64,000 bases of DNA from Roseovarius spongiae (GCF_003651245.1 NZ_RAPE01000005.1:186001-250000); one strand, 5' to 3'. Numbered from the stretch's first letter, positions 43,341 to 54,867 are shown. Translations and numbers: made by a program. Notes: a model not told the origin generated them from the letters alone.

Positions 43341-44192
43341 ATGCCCGAACTGCCAGAGGTCGAAACCGTCCGGACGGGCCTCGTCCCGGTGATGGAGAGC
43401 GCGGTGATCGCGCGGGCTGACGTGAACCGCCCCGATCTGCGCTGGCCCTTCCCGGAGCGCATGGCCGAGCGGCTGGCGGGGCAGCGCGTGCTGCGGCTGC
43501 GCAGACGGTCGAAATACATCCTCGCCGATCTCGACTCGGACGAGACACTGCTGATTCACCTGGGCATGTCGGGACGTATCCTCGTTTCCGGCGCGCCGCT
43601 GGGGAGTTGCGCGCGCCTGCACGCGACGCCCGAGCGTCACGATCACGTGGTCTTTCACATGGAGAGCGGCGCGCGCGTCACGTTCAACGATCCGCGCCGC
43701 TTCGGGGCGATGGACCTTTATCCGACCATGTTGGGCGAGGATCACCCGCTTCTTGCGAAACTCGGCCCCGAGCCGCTGGGCAACCGGTTCGACGAGTCCT
43801 ATCTTGCCGCCGCGCTCAGCGGACGGGCGAGCCCGATCAAATCGGCGCTGCTGGACCAGCGAATCGTCGCCGGGCTCGGCAATATATACGTCTGCGAGGC
43901 GCTCTTTCGCGCGGGCGTCTCGCCGCGGCGCAAGGCCCGCAACCTGGGCGCGCGGCGCGCGCGGGCGCTGGTCCCCGTCATCCGCGCCGTCCTGCGCGAG
44001 GCGATAGAGGCGGGCGGGTCGAGCCTGCGCGATTACCGCCAAGCCGATGGAGAGCTGGGATATTTCCAGCACCGCTTTGACGTCTACGACCGCGAGGGTC
44101 AGCCCTGCCGCACGCCCGATTGTCCCGGAACGGTGCGGCGCATCGTGCAATCCGGGCGGTCGAGCTTCTATTGCCCGCTATGTCAAAGATAG
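43341..44192 (+). CDS. mutM: Formamidopyrimidine-DNA glycosylase MutM (Fpg)
   Basis: A 283-residue base-excision repair enzyme that removes 8-oxoguanine. The N-terminal catalytic [13 protein letters not shown] (Pro at position 2 after Met removal) and the lysine in [10 protein letters not shown] are present. The helix-two-turn-helix region is [21 protein letters not shown]. The C-terminal zinc finger has four cysteines (CRTPDCPG and YCPLCQR). It lies 64 bp before the enoyl-CoA hydratase. Confidence 0.95.
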   Translation: MPELPEVETVRTGLVPVMESAVIARADVNRPDLRWPFPERMAERLAGQRVLRLRRRSKYILADLDSDETLLIHLGMSGRILVSGAPLGSCARLHATPERHDHVVFHMESGARVTFNDPRRFGAMDLYPTMLGEDHPLLAKLGPEPLGNRFDESYLAAALSGRASPIKSALLDQRIVAGLGNIYVCEALFRAGVSPRRKARNLGARRARALVPVIRAVLREAIEAGGSSLRDYRQADGELGYFQHRFDVYDREGQPCRTPDCPGTVRRIVQSGRSSFYCPLCQR

Positions 44193-44256
44193 GTTGAACG
44201 CCTGTACCTTGGTGGTAAGACAGCGCCAGCGACAGGAACAAGCGAAAGCAGATTTC

Positions 44257-45033
44257 ATGGCCTTTGAGACGATCACCGTCGAGACAGAAGACCACGTCAC
44301 GATCATCACCCTGAACCGCCCCGACGCGATGAACGCGCTTAACGATCAGCTCATGGGCGAGCTCGTGAGCGCGCTTCAGGCCGCGCAGGAGAACGACAAG
44401 GTGCGCTGCATCATCCTGACCGGATCGGACAAGGCGTTCGCCGCCGGGGCCGACATCAAGATGATGAGCGAAAAGACCTTCGTCGAGGTGTTCTCCGAGG
44501 ATTTCTTCGGCCCCGACGCCGACGCGATCATGCGGATCCGCAAGCCGATTATCGCTGCCGTGTCGGGTTACGCGCTGGGCGGCGGGTGCGAGCTGGCGAT
44601 GATGTGCGACTTCATCATCGCGTCCGAGACGGCCAAGTTCGGCCAGCCCGAAATCAACCTCGGCGTCATGGCCGGGCTTGGCGGTTCGCAGCGCCTGACC
44701 CGCTTCATCGGCAAGTCCAAGGCGATGGACATGAACCTGACGGGCCGCTTCATGGACGCCGAGGAGGCCGAGCGTTCGGGCCTTGTCAGCCGCGTGGTCC
44801 CTGTCAAGAAACTGCGCGAAGAGGCGATGGCGGCCGCCGCCAAGATCTCCGAAAAATCGATGATAACCGCGATGGCGGTCAAGGAATCGGTCAACCGGTC
44901 CTATGAAACGACGCTGCGCGAGGGGCTCTTGTTCGAGCGCCGGGTGTTCCATTCGATGTTCGCGACCGAGGACCAGAAGGAAGGCATGGCCGCCTTCATG
45001 GAAAAGCGCGAGGCGCAATTCCGCGACAAGTGA
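44257..45033 (+). CDS. Enoyl-CoA hydratase
   Basis: A 258-residue crotonase-fold enzyme that hydrates 2-enoyl-CoA in beta-oxidation or related routes. The oxyanion-hole segments are AAGADIKMM and [14 protein letters not shown]. The two catalytic glutamates are in GGGCELAMM and in [19 protein letters not shown]. The length is exactly that of short-chain enoyl-CoA hydratases. No clear GGAGG is seen before the ATG, only AAGCGAAAG. The position between mutM and rpsT is common in Rhodobacteraceae. Confidence 0.92.
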   Translation: MAFETITVETEDHVTIITLNRPDAMNALNDQLMGELVSALQAAQENDKVRCIILTGSDKAFAAGADIKMMSEKTFVEVFSEDFFGPDADAIMRIRKPIIAAVSGYALGGGCELAMMCDFIIASETAKFGQPEINLGVMAGLGGSQRLTRFIGKSKAMDMNLTGRFMDAEEAERSGLVSRVVPVKKLREEAMAAAAKISEKSMITAMAVKESVNRSYETTLREGLLFERRVFHSMFATEDQKEGMAAFMEKREAQFRDK

Positions 45034-45200
45034 CCGGGGCTTGCCTTCCGCGCGTTCGCGCACTAACAGGCAGTCCAGATATGCGCGTGATGCCCGCCCA
45101 GGCAAGAATCATCACCCCGAGAGGGGGACCCGCCGGGAATGTGTCACGCATAGAGAACTGAACACATACCGACCGCATCACGAGAAAGGGTCCGATTCAC

Positions 45201-45464
45201 ATGGCCAACACAGCCCAATCCAAGAAACGCGCGCGCCAGAACGAGGCCCGCTTTGCCGTCAACAAGGCGCGTCGTTCGCGCATCCGCACCTATCTGCGCA
45301 AGGTCGAAGAGGCGATCGCCTCGGGCGACAAGGACGCGGCCGCCGCCGCGCTGCGCGCGGCCCAGCCCGAACTGATGCGCGGCGTGACCAAGGGCGTCTT
45401 TCACAAGAACACCGCGGCGCGCAAAATGTCGCGTCTGTCGGCGCGCGTGAAAGCGCTTAGCTGA
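45201..45464 (+). CDS. rpsT: 30S ribosomal protein S20
   Basis: An 87-residue, very basic protein. The start [18 protein letters not shown] and the later helical stretch [23 protein letters not shown] are the S20 hallmarks. It binds 16S rRNA early in small-subunit assembly. GAGAAAGGG is upstream of the ATG, and a strong terminator follows. Confidence 0.97.
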   Translation: MANTAQSKKRARQNEARFAVNKARRSRIRTYLRKVEEAIASGDKDAAAAALRAAQPELMRGVTKGVFHKNTAARKMSRLSARVKALS

Positions 45465-45503
45465 CGCTACGGCAGCCGAATCGGCTAAGCCTTTGATCCA
45501 AAT

Positions 45504-45535
45504 GGGCGCCGCTCACGCGGCGCCCGTTTTGCGTT
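45504..45535 (+). terminator. Rho-independent terminator after rpsT
   Basis: A 9-bp GC-rich stem (GGGCGCCGC at 45504-45512 and GCGGCGCCC at 45517-45525) with loop TCAC, followed by GTTTTGCGTTTG. Confidence 0.88.
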
Positions 45536-45841
45536 TGAGGCAGGAAAATAACGGTCGGGATTCTTTTGCCGGTAAACCGGAGTCAAGCTCGAAGATGAGT
45601 TGCCGTGGCGCGCTGGGGCTTGCTAGTTTGCGCTTGCGATTCACGCTTGGGGGGACAGGCTGATCGGCATCGAGGCAACCGGTGGCAATCCGGAGGCGAT
45701 GCAGATCTTGCGGGGCGATGCGCCTCGCCGACGTCCAGAACGGCAATGGCAGACGTACTTCGCGGAGAAGGTGGTTCGGGGGAAGTCCCGCCATCCGCAC
45801 GATGAAGTTCAACAATCCGGCGCGGCCTGCTGCGGGCCGAT
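45536..45841 (+). other. Upstream part of the rpsT-dnaA gap
   Basis: About 300 bp between the rpsT terminator and the dnaA leader hairpins. No gene is supported. I found no TTATNCACA-type DnaA box, so an origin here is not supported by sequence. Confidence 0.4.
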
Positions 45842-45864
45842 TCCGTGATGCTTCGCATCACGGA
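45842..45864 (+). promoter_or_regulatory. dnaA leader hairpin 1
   Basis: A perfect 9-bp inverted repeat (TCCGTGATG at 45842-45850 and CATCACGGA at 45856-45864) around the loop CTTCG, about 100 bases before the dnaA start. Confidence 0.6.
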
Positions 45865-45910
45865 TGCCGGTTGGGCTGTGCCTGGTTCCGGGCGTGTATC
45901 GGGTGACCGC

Positions 45911-45928
45911 GCAGGGTGCGAACCCTGC
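45911..45928 (+). promoter_or_regulatory. dnaA leader hairpin 2
   Basis: A perfect 7-bp stem (GCAGGGT and ACCCTGC) around GCGA, 39 bases before the dnaA ATG. No T-run follows. With hairpin 1 it suggests a structured dnaA 5' leader. Confidence 0.5.
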
Positions 45929-45967
45929 CGTATTCCATATTTGAGCTGCTGGGCGGAACGGGGACGT

Positions 45968-47326
45968 ATGACACAGGAAAAATGGGGCCAGGTAAAACAG
46001 GACCTGCTGAACACGGTGGGCAAGAACAATTTCGCAAACTGGATCGAACCTCTCGAGCTCGCCAGGATCGCGGACGGGGTCGCGACGTTCGATGTCCCTA
46101 CCAGTTTCGTGGGCAATTACGTCTCGCAGAAATACGGTGACCAGATTCTCTATCACCTGCGGGGAATCTCCCCGGAAATACGGCGGATCGCGTTCGAGGT
46201 GCCCGCCCGCCCGGCGCGCGCCCCGCGCCCAGCGCCCGCATCCGCGCCCAAACCGGCGAATGGCCGTGCCGAACGCGAATCGATGATCGCCGCCGCGCCG
46301 CTCGACCCGAAATTCACCTTCGACACCTTCGTGGTCGGCAAGCCGAACGAACTGGCCCATGCGGCGGCCAAGCGCGTCGCCGAGGGAGGCCCGGTTACCT
46401 TCAACCCGCTGTTCCTCTATGGGGGCGTCGGCCTGGGCAAGACCCACCTCATGCATGCGATCGCGTGGGAATTGCAGCAGAACCACCCCGCGCTCACCGT
46501 GCTTTACCTTTCGGCCGAGCAGTTCATGTATCGCTTCGTGCAGGCGCTGCGCGACCGCAAGATGATGGATTTCAAGGAAATGTTCCGCTCGGTCGACGTG
46601 CTCATGGTCGATGACGTGCAGTTCATCGCCGGCAAGGAAAGCACGCAAGAGGAGTTCTTTCACACCTTCAACGCGCTGGTCGACGGGGGCAAGCAGATCA
46701 TCATCTCGGGCGACCGCGCGCCGGGCGAGATCGAAAAGCTCGAGGAACGGATCAAGTCGCGTCTGCAATGCGGGCTCGTGGTGGATTTGCACCCGACCAA
46801 TTACGAACTGCGCCTTGGCATCCTGCAATCCAAGGTCGACTTTTATCGCGTGCAGTATCCCGACCTCGTGCTGGCCGACGGTGTGCTGGAATTCCTCGCC
46901 CATCGCATTCGCAAGAACGTGCGGGTGCTCGAAGGGGCGCTCACCCGCCTGTTCGCCTTCGCGTCGCTTGTGGGCCACGAGATCACGCTCGAGCTCACGC
47001 AGGACTGCCTTGCCGATGTGCTGCGCGCCTCTGAACGCCAGGTCACGGTCGAGGAAATCCAGCGTCAGGTGTCGGACCATTACAACATCCGCCTGAGCGA
47101 CCTCGTCGGCCCCAAGCGCACCCGCGTCTTCGCGCGGCCGCGGCAGGTGGCGATGTATCTGTGCAAGCAGATGACGTCGCGATCGCTTCCGGATATCGGG
47201 CGCCGCTTCGGCGGGCGCGATCACACCACGGTCATGCATGGCGTGAAGCGGATCGAGGAACTGCGCGCGAGCGACGGGCAGATCGCCGAGGATCTGGACC
47301 TCCTGCGGCGCACGCTGGAAGGCTGA
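45968..47326 (+). CDS. dnaA: Chromosomal replication initiator DnaA
   Basis: A 452-residue AAA+ initiator. Domain I starts with WGQVKQDLLNTVGKNNFANWI. Walker A GGVGLGKTHL lies near residues 151-160. Walker B is LMVDDVQFIAG. The C-terminal DnaA-box-binding signature reads DIGRRFGGRDHTTVMHGVKRI. The variable domain II (about residues 80-105) is Ala/Pro/Arg-rich. It heads the dnaA-dnaN-recF-gyrB run. The ATG at 45968 is chosen because domain I starts right after it. Confidence 0.96.
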   Translation: MTQEKWGQVKQDLLNTVGKNNFANWIEPLELARIADGVATFDVPTSFVGNYVSQKYGDQILYHLRGISPEIRRIAFEVPARPARAPRPAPASAPKPANGRAERESMIAAAPLDPKFTFDTFVVGKPNELAHAAAKRVAEGGPVTFNPLFLYGGVGLGKTHLMHAIAWELQQNHPALTVLYLSAEQFMYRFVQALRDRKMMDFKEMFRSVDVLMVDDVQFIAGKESTQEEFFHTFNALVDGGKQIIISGDRAPGEIEKLEERIKSRLQCGLVVDLHPTNYELRLGILQSKVDFYRVQYPDLVLADGVLEFLAHRIRKNVRVLEGALTRLFAFASLVGHEITLELTQDCLADVLRASERQVTVEEIQRQVSDHYNIRLSDLVGPKRTRVFARPRQVAMYLCKQMTSRSLPDIGRRFGGRDHTTVMHGVKRIEELRASDGQIAEDLDLLRRTLEG

Positions 47327-47453
47327 ACACGTCGCTCCTTCGCCCTTGGCGGGCGTCCTCGCAGAGCGCGGGGCAGAAAAGGCTTGCGCAGAAAGGCGAC
47401 CTTGCTAACGTGCGCTTCCCGGCGTCATGCCGGCAATTGCGAAGGACGAGGGC

Positions 47454-48572
47454 ATGAAACTCAGCATCGAACGGGCGGTTCTGCTCAAGGCCGTGGCGCA
47501 GGCGCAATCGGTGGTCGAGCGGCGCAACACCATCCCGATCCTCGCCAACGTGCTGATCGAGGCCGAAGGGTCCGAGGTCAGCTTCCGCGCGACCGACCTC
47601 GACATCGAGGTGGTGGACAAGGCAGCGGCGCAGGTCGAACGCGCCGGATCGACCACCGTTTCGGCCGTGCTTCTGCACGAGATCGTGCGCAAGTTGCCCG
47701 ACGGCGCGCTGGTGACGCTCGCCGACGACAGCGCCGCGGGGCGGCTCACGGTCGAGGCGGGGCGCTCGAACTTCAACCTCGCGACGCTGCCCAAGGAGGA
47801 CTTCCCGGTGATGGCGTCCTCGGAATACGCCAGCAATTTCGCGGCCAAGGCGCCGGTGCTGCGCCGCCTGTTCGACAAGTCGAAATTCGCCATCTCGACC
47901 GAGGAGACGCGCTACTATCTCAACGGCGTCTACATGCACGTGTCTGAATCGGATGGCGGCAAGGTGCTGCGCTGCGTCGCCACCGACGGGCACCGCCTTG
48001 CGCGGATCGACGCGGACCTGCCCGAGGGCGCGGCGGAGATGCCCGGCGTGATCGTGCCGCGCAAGACCGTGGGCGAGCTGCGCAAGCTTCTCGACGACGA
48101 CGAGATGGATATCGCCGTTTCGGTGAGCGAGACCAAGATCCGCTTTGCCACGCCCGACCTGACGCTCACGTCCAAGGTGATCGACGGCACCTTTCCCGAT
48201 TACACCCGCGTCATCCCGCAGGGCAATTCCCGCAAGATGGAGGTCGACGCCGCCGAATTCGCGCAGGCCGTCGACCGGGTCGCCACCGTCAGTTCCGAAC
48301 GCTCCCGCGCGGTGAAGCTGGCGCTCGACGAGGACCGGCTGGTCCTGTCGGTCAACGCCCCCGACAGCGGCGCCGCCGAGGAGGAGCTTGCCGTCGCCTA
48401 TGGCGACGAGCGGCTGGAAATCGGGTTCAACGCGAAATACCTGCTGGAAATCGCGTCGCAGGTGGATCGCGAAAACGCGGTTTTCCTGTTCAACTCGGCC
48501 GGTGATCCCACGCTGATGCGCGAAGGGAATGATCAGAGCGCGGTCTACGTGGTCATGCCGATGCGCGTGTGA
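47454..48572 (+). CDS. dnaN: DNA polymerase III beta sliding clamp
   Basis: A 372-residue ring-forming clamp with three similar domains. The start is MKLSIERAVLLKAVAQAQSV. Family segments are RNTIPILANVLIEA, ETRYYLNGVYMHV and ATDGHRLARID. The C-terminus ends YVVMPMRV, the usual clamp end. The ATG at 47454 follows ACGAGGGC; an in-frame ATG nine codons upstream is possible but not conserved. Confidence 0.96.
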   Translation: MKLSIERAVLLKAVAQAQSVVERRNTIPILANVLIEAEGSEVSFRATDLDIEVVDKAAAQVERAGSTTVSAVLLHEIVRKLPDGALVTLADDSAAGRLTVEAGRSNFNLATLPKEDFPVMASSEYASNFAAKAPVLRRLFDKSKFAISTEETRYYLNGVYMHVSESDGGKVLRCVATDGHRLARIDADLPEGAAEMPGVIVPRKTVGELRKLLDDDEMDIAVSVSETKIRFATPDLTLTSKVIDGTFPDYTRVIPQGNSRKMEVDAAEFAQAVDRVATVSSERSRAVKLALDEDRLVLSVNAPDSGAAEEELAVAYGDERLEIGFNAKYLLEIASQVDRENAVFLFNSAGDPTLMREGNDQSAVYVVMPMRV

Positions 48573-48616
48573 TGCGCGTCGAATTAGAGTATTCTCGGAA
48601 CATTGAAAGCCGGTGA

Positions 48617-49720
48617 ATGTCCGGCCTTCATCTTTCCTCCCTGACGCTGTCGCATTTCCGCTCGCATCGTTTCGCGCGGCTTGACCTCGATGCGCGGCCT
48701 GTCGCGATCTTCGGACCCAACGGCGCGGGCAAGACCAACCTGATCGAAGCGGTGTCGCTGTTTTCACCGGGGCGCGGTCTGCGGCGCGCGGCGGCGCAGG
48801 ACATGGCGCGCCGGCCCGAGGCGCTGGGCTGGAAGCTTACCGGCGTGCTGCACTCGCTCGGGCATGTGCACGAGGTCGAAATCCGGGCCGAGGATGGCGG
48901 CGCGCGGCAGGTGCGTATCGACGACAAGCCGGCGGCGCAGCTGGCGCTGGGGCGGATCGCGCGGGTGCTCTGGCTGGTGCCGAGCATGGACCGGCTCTGG
49001 ATCGAGGGGGCCGAGGGGCGGCGGCGGTTCCTCGATCGCGTCACGATGAGCTTTCTGCCCGGACATGCCGACGCGGTGCTGGCCTATGACAAGGCCATGC
49101 GCGAGCGGAACCGGCTGCTCAAGGACCAGGTGCGCGACGCGCATTGGTATGTCGCGCTCGAGGCGCAGATGGCCGCGCGCGGGGCCGAGATCGACGCCAA
49201 CCGCCGCGCCGCGCTTGCGCAGCTGCACGCCGCGCAGGCCGAGGCCGAGACCGCCTTTCCCGCAGCCGAGCTGGAGCTGACCTCGACCGAGGGCGAGATG
49301 CCGCAGGACGCGGAGGCCTTTCGCGCCGTGCTGGCCGAGAGCCGGTTTCGCGACCTTGTGGCCGGGCGCACGCTGTTCGGACCGCACCGCGCGGATTTGC
49401 ACGGCGTCTATGCCGCCAAGGGCGTTCCCGCGCGCGACTGTTCGACCGGCGAACAGAAGGCGCTCTTGGTGTCGCTGATCCTCGCCAACGCGCGCGCGCT
49501 GAGCGAAGGGTTCGGCGCGCCGCCGATCCTGCTTTTGGACGAGGTGGCGGCGCATCTCGACGCGGGGCGGCGCGCCGCGCTCTACGAAGAGATCTGCGGC
49601 CTCGGGGCGCAGGCCTGGATGACCGGGACCGGGGCGGAATTGTTCGCGGAACTGGGCGATCGGGCGCAGCATGTCGAGGTGACCGAGACCGGCGGCGTAT
49701 CGGACGTGCGGCGGCTCTGA
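48617..49720 (+). CDS. recF: DNA replication and repair protein RecF
   Basis: A 367-residue SMC-like ATPase of recombinational repair. Walker A is AIFGPNGAGKTNLIEAVSL. The family segment GRRRFLDRVTMSFLPGH is in the middle. Near the C-terminus are the signature DCSTGEQKALLVSLILANA and Walker B PILLLDEVAAHLD. It follows dnaN by 44 bases, in the usual order. Confidence 0.95.
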   Translation: MSGLHLSSLTLSHFRSHRFARLDLDARPVAIFGPNGAGKTNLIEAVSLFSPGRGLRRAAAQDMARRPEALGWKLTGVLHSLGHVHEVEIRAEDGGARQVRIDDKPAAQLALGRIARVLWLVPSMDRLWIEGAEGRRRFLDRVTMSFLPGHADAVLAYDKAMRERNRLLKDQVRDAHWYVALEAQMAARGAEIDANRRAALAQLHAAQAEAETAFPAAELELTSTEGEMPQDAEAFRAVLAESRFRDLVAGRTLFGPHRADLHGVYAAKGVPARDCSTGEQKALLVSLILANARALSEGFGAPPILLLDEVAAHLDAGRRAALYEEICGLGAQAWMTGTGAELFAELGDRAQHVEVTETGGVSDVRRL

Positions 49721-52222
<2,502 letters not shown>

Positions 52223-52710
52223 GAGTGTGTAGGATTGCGTGTAATCGTGCGCGATACCCAAAGGTTTGCGCGATTTGCGCATAAGTTTGCGTAATCGCAA
52301 ATGTGGGAACTGAACAAGATAAAGAAACCAGCGGTGCAATCGAGGGATGAGCATTCAGCGGGTCAATTTTGGAATCCCTTGAAAAGGGTGCATAACTTGC
52401 CTCTATCGCTTGTCTTCAAAGTGGATGCGCCGACAAGCTAATTTTGCATTATGATGACAAGCTTAATCCGGCCATTTTCACGAAATGCCGGCCATTGAGG
52501 GAAATCACGTTTGCAGCGTGATTTTCACTGCTCATCGCGATTTTGGCCCAAAGTTGGCTTCCTGAACGGAACATGGGTCCGGGCGTCAGTCAACGGAAAT
52601 GGAAATTGAAGTTTTTTGAAAGTATTTCGCCACGGGATGTGCGCGAGCTCTTCCTTTGGGCAGGACGGGTTGCCGGCACCTGTCACTGGTTGGCGAAGAT
52701 GGCGGAAATG
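52223..52710. other. 488-bp gap after gyrB, AT-rich, with short repeats
   Basis: No gene is supported. The first 80 bases repeat TTTGCG/ATTTGCG motifs, including the palindrome TTTGCG-TAAT-CGCAAA at 52286-52301. CCGGCCATT is repeated 20 bases apart at 52468 and 52488. This AT-rich stretch separates the core region from accessory DNA and may contain a remnant of a mobile element. Confidence 0.45.
52468..52496 (+). repeat. Direct repeat CCGGCCATT, two copies
   Basis: Two identical 9-bp copies begin at 52468 and 52488. Multiple short terminal repeats of this kind are typical of IS21-family ends. No transposase is present, so a decayed end is only a possibility. Confidence 0.35.
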
Positions 52711-52712
52711 CA

Positions 52713-52740
52713 AAAGGCCGCGGGCAATCCCGCGGCCTTT
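52713..52740. terminator. Strong bidirectional terminator
   Basis: A 12-bp stem (AAAGGCCGCGGG at 52713-52724 and its complement at 52729-52740) around CAAT, with A-runs on the left and T-rich sequence on the right. It lies 78 bases beyond the stop of the leftward gene at 52819 and is its likely terminator. Confidence 0.8.
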
Positions 52741-52818
52741 GTCTTTTGTTTACTGGTGGCCCTGCATTGGGGCCGCCCTACCCAGCCTGAGGATTGGCCG
52801 CGAGTAGGTCTCTCCGCG

Positions 52819-53256
52819 TCAGGCGGCTTTCAGGCTGGCAATCTGAAGCTCGGCATCGACGCGGGCGGCGAGAAGATCCCGCATGGCCAGCACCATCCTG
52901 AGATGCGCCAGATGAGCGTCGAGGTCGGCACCCTTCTCCGACAGGATCGGCACTGATCTGACCTGGCCGATAGCGCCAAGCTCCGGGTCATTGACCCCGT
53001 CGAACACGTTCCGGTGGCCGAGGGTCTCGCGCGCAACCGCCGCTTCCAGGATGCCGAGCGCGCAGGCGATGTGATTGGCCGCTGCGCTCGCGAGAGGTCC
53101 CTCCTCGCGAAGGGCGGCAACTGCACCCAACAGGGCAAGCTGGTCTGTTGGCAACAATGCGTCGGCGGTGTGTTGGACCGCGTCATGCATGACATCGAGC
53201 CCGAGCAGGATGCGTGCCCAGAGGTCTTCGAGAGACAGGTGATCGTGGTATTTCAT
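52819..53256 (-). CDS. Hypothetical protein of the accessory region
   Basis: A 145-residue, Leu/Ala-rich, mostly helical soluble protein not recognised by me. No signal peptide or membrane span is seen. Segments such as DLWARILLGLDVMHDAVQHTADALL and LDAHLAHLRMVLAMRDLLAARVDAEL suggest long helices. AAAGGAAAA precedes the ATG. It lies 72 bases downstream of another unknown gene in the same direction and probably forms an operon with it. Confidence 0.65.
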   Translation of the reverse strand: MKYHDHLSLEDLWARILLGLDVMHDAVQHTADALLPTDQLALLGAVAALREEGPLASAAANHIACALGILEAAVARETLGHRNVFDGVNDPELGAIGQVRSVPILSEKGADLDAHLAHLRMVLAMRDLLAARVDAELQIASLKAA

Positions 53257-53328
53257 TGTTTTTTCCTTTCATCGCGCAGTGCGCCGATGGGGGGCAACTC
53301 GCCAGCTGCTTGCAACCGGCGAGCCATT

Positions 53329-53742
53329 TCAGGCGGCGTCCTGTTCGCGCAAGGTCTGCGCCAGAGCAGCTTGGCGCTCGTCACGCTCGCCGATCTCGAC
53401 CAGCAGATCGAAAAGCCGGTCGGTCGAGATGCAGATCTGCTCGACTTCGGGGCTGTCAGGGTCGAGCAACACCCAGGACGAAAGATTCGGCTCGAACCCG
53501 TCGAAGACCGGGTCGAGGGACAGCAGCCGGTGCAGATTGACCAGCCTGCGCCGGATCCCGCGATCGAGGCATGTCGCCTCGCGCAGGTCGGACATCAGGC
53601 GCAGGACACGGGCGGTGCCAGCGTCCCCATCGATCAGCCCGGCGGCATTGCACAGCGCGGCGCCGGTTCCAGCGAAATGCGAGCGGACGGCGATGAGCGC
53701 CGGGTCTGCAGACAGGGTTTTGGCGGGTAGTTTACGCAGCAT
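53329..53742 (-). CDS. Hypothetical protein of the accessory region
   Basis: A 137-residue protein with no family recognised. It begins MLRKLPAKTLSADPALIAV and is followed by mixed charged and Leu-rich helices (ARVLRLMSDLREATCLDRGIRRRL, STDRLFDLLVEIGERDERQAALAQTL). The ATG at 53742 is preceded by GGAGG. A longer upstream reading has no ribosome site and runs through atypical sequence. It is the middle of three leftward unknown genes. Confidence 0.65.
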   Translation of the reverse strand: MLRKLPAKTLSADPALIAVRSHFAGTGAALCNAAGLIDGDAGTARVLRLMSDLREATCLDRGIRRRLVNLHRLLSLDPVFDGFEPNLSSWVLLDPDSPEVEQICISTDRLFDLLVEIGERDERQAALAQTLREQDAA

Positions 53743-54024
53743 GGTGATCCTCCATTCTTGTTGCGCGTCTGCCAGTCGTGGCAGCATCAAGCCTGTCTGC
53801 AGTCGGGTGTTCGGGATTGCTCTCCTTCGGTTTTGTCCGGGCCGTCGGGCCGATGTTCTCGTCTCCTGTGAAAGACATTGGCCGTTCTTCAGCAGGGCGA
53901 AGAAAAAACTTCGATCCGGAAGGAAATCTCCGCAGGATCTTGTCGTCAGCCGGCCCCACCACGCCGGGTGACGACAGGGATCAGCGGACAAGGAACCGCC
54001 TTTCATGCGCCGATATGCTGGGTT
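53743..54024. other. Gap between two unknown genes
   Basis: With the hairpins at 54025-54099 this forms a 381-bp gap between unknown genes. No coding region is convincing; the open frames here lack ribosome sites. It should contain the promoter for the gene at 53329. Confidence 0.4.
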
Positions 54025-54050
54025 CGGGTCCGGGGGGGAGCCCGGACCCG
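54025..54050 (-). terminator. Perfect 10-bp hairpin downstream of the 54124 gene
   Basis: CGGGTCCGGG at 54025-54034 and its complement at 54041-54050. It follows the terminator at 54068 in the leftward direction. It has no T-run, so its role is unclear. Confidence 0.5.
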
Positions 54051-54067
54051 GCGGCAGAAAAAGAAAG

Positions 54068-54099
54068 GCCCCCGCAGCCGTGGATGACTGCGGGGGCCC
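54068..54099 (-). terminator. Rho-independent terminator of the 54124 gene
   Basis: An 11-bp stem (GGCCCCCGCAG at 54068-54078 and its complement at 54089-54099). Read leftward it is followed by CTTTCTTTTTC. It is 25 bases after the gene's stop. Confidence 0.82.
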
Positions 54100-54123
54100 A
54101 TCTCGAGGGCAGGCAAGGGGCGC

Positions 54124-54867
54124 CTACTTGTCGCCAAAACTCCAGGTCTCGGCGGCGTCGTCTGCCGCCGGCCCGTAGAACCTGTCATCGGGCGCCTCCG
54201 AGGTTTGTGCGGGTGCGGCATCGACGGGTGCTGCAGCCTCCGCCGCCGGCTGCGTGGCCTGGGAATGCGGCGTCGGGAACTCGAGGCTCAGACCATCCGT
54301 CGCGGGAGGCATCTGCTCCTCACGCGGCGTTTCGTCGACTTCGAGCCCGACGAGAAGGCTATCCTCAAGCTCGGCGAGGCGCTTCTCTGTCATTATTGTC
54401 ACGCGATCCGCGAAGTCCTGAGTGACCTGTTCAGCGAAGCAGCCGATCAGGTCGCGAAAATCGTCATCCGCAAGCTTCTTGTCATACTTGACCATAATCG
54501 CGATCCGGCTGCCGTCAGCCATCGTTGCCCGAAAATCAAAGAAGAGCCTCTTCTGCGATCCATCCTTAGCCTGCCAGTTGAACAGCACCTGGTTTTCCAG
54601 GTTCACGACATCGGGCCGGGCGAGCAAGACAAGCGCCACGCGCATTTCCGTGAGGCTGTCTGTGTTCATCACGCAGCCGGCACCCGGCCCGTGCACGAAA
54701 GCGCAGGCGAAATGCTTCTTTCCGTCGACGGCCGGCTTACGCGCGGTCACGGGGCGAGCCGGCAGCATGGCCTCCGAGTTCGTGTTGGCCGCCGCGGCGT
54801 AGGCGAGCGAGCTGCCATCGCTCGTTTGGCTCAGATCAAGGCCGGTTTCGTTCAGATGGTGATCCAA
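54124..54867 (-). CDS. Hypothetical protein with a possible TnsA-like nuclease core
   Basis: A 247-residue protein. The core (about residues 70-165) reads SLTEMRVALVLLARPDVVNL, then VLFNWQAKDGSQKRLFFDF and ADGSRIAIMVKYDKKLADDD. E74, D111 and K127 are spaced roughly as the catalytic E-D-K of TnsA-type PD-(D/E)XK nucleases, within a strand-rich context. The last 80 residues are Ala/Pro/Glu-rich and disordered. The ribosome site is GGAGCAAGAAA. It is first of three leftward unknown genes but has its own terminator. The nuclease idea rests on spacing only. Confidence 0.6.
   Translation of the reverse strand: MDHHLNETGLDLSQTSDGSSLAYAAAANTNSEAMLPARPVTARKPAVDGKKHFACAFVHGPGAGCVMNTDSLTEMRVALVLLARPDVVNLENQVLFNWQAKDGSQKRLFFDFRATMADGSRIAIMVKYDKKLADDDFRDLIGCFAEQVTQDFADRVTIMTEKRLAELEDSLLVGLEVDETPREEQMPPATDGLSLEFPTPHSQATQPAAEAAAPVDAAPAQTSEAPDDRFYGPAADDAAETWSFGDK

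Noticed and set aside
45465-45967. Chromosome origin next to dnaA
   Set aside because: No DnaA boxes or AT-rich unwinding element could be seen in the gap; gene order alone is not enough.
52543-52956. 137-aa plus-strand frame after gyrB
   Set aside because: It runs through a strong terminator and into the antisense of another gene, and lacks a ribosome site and domain features.
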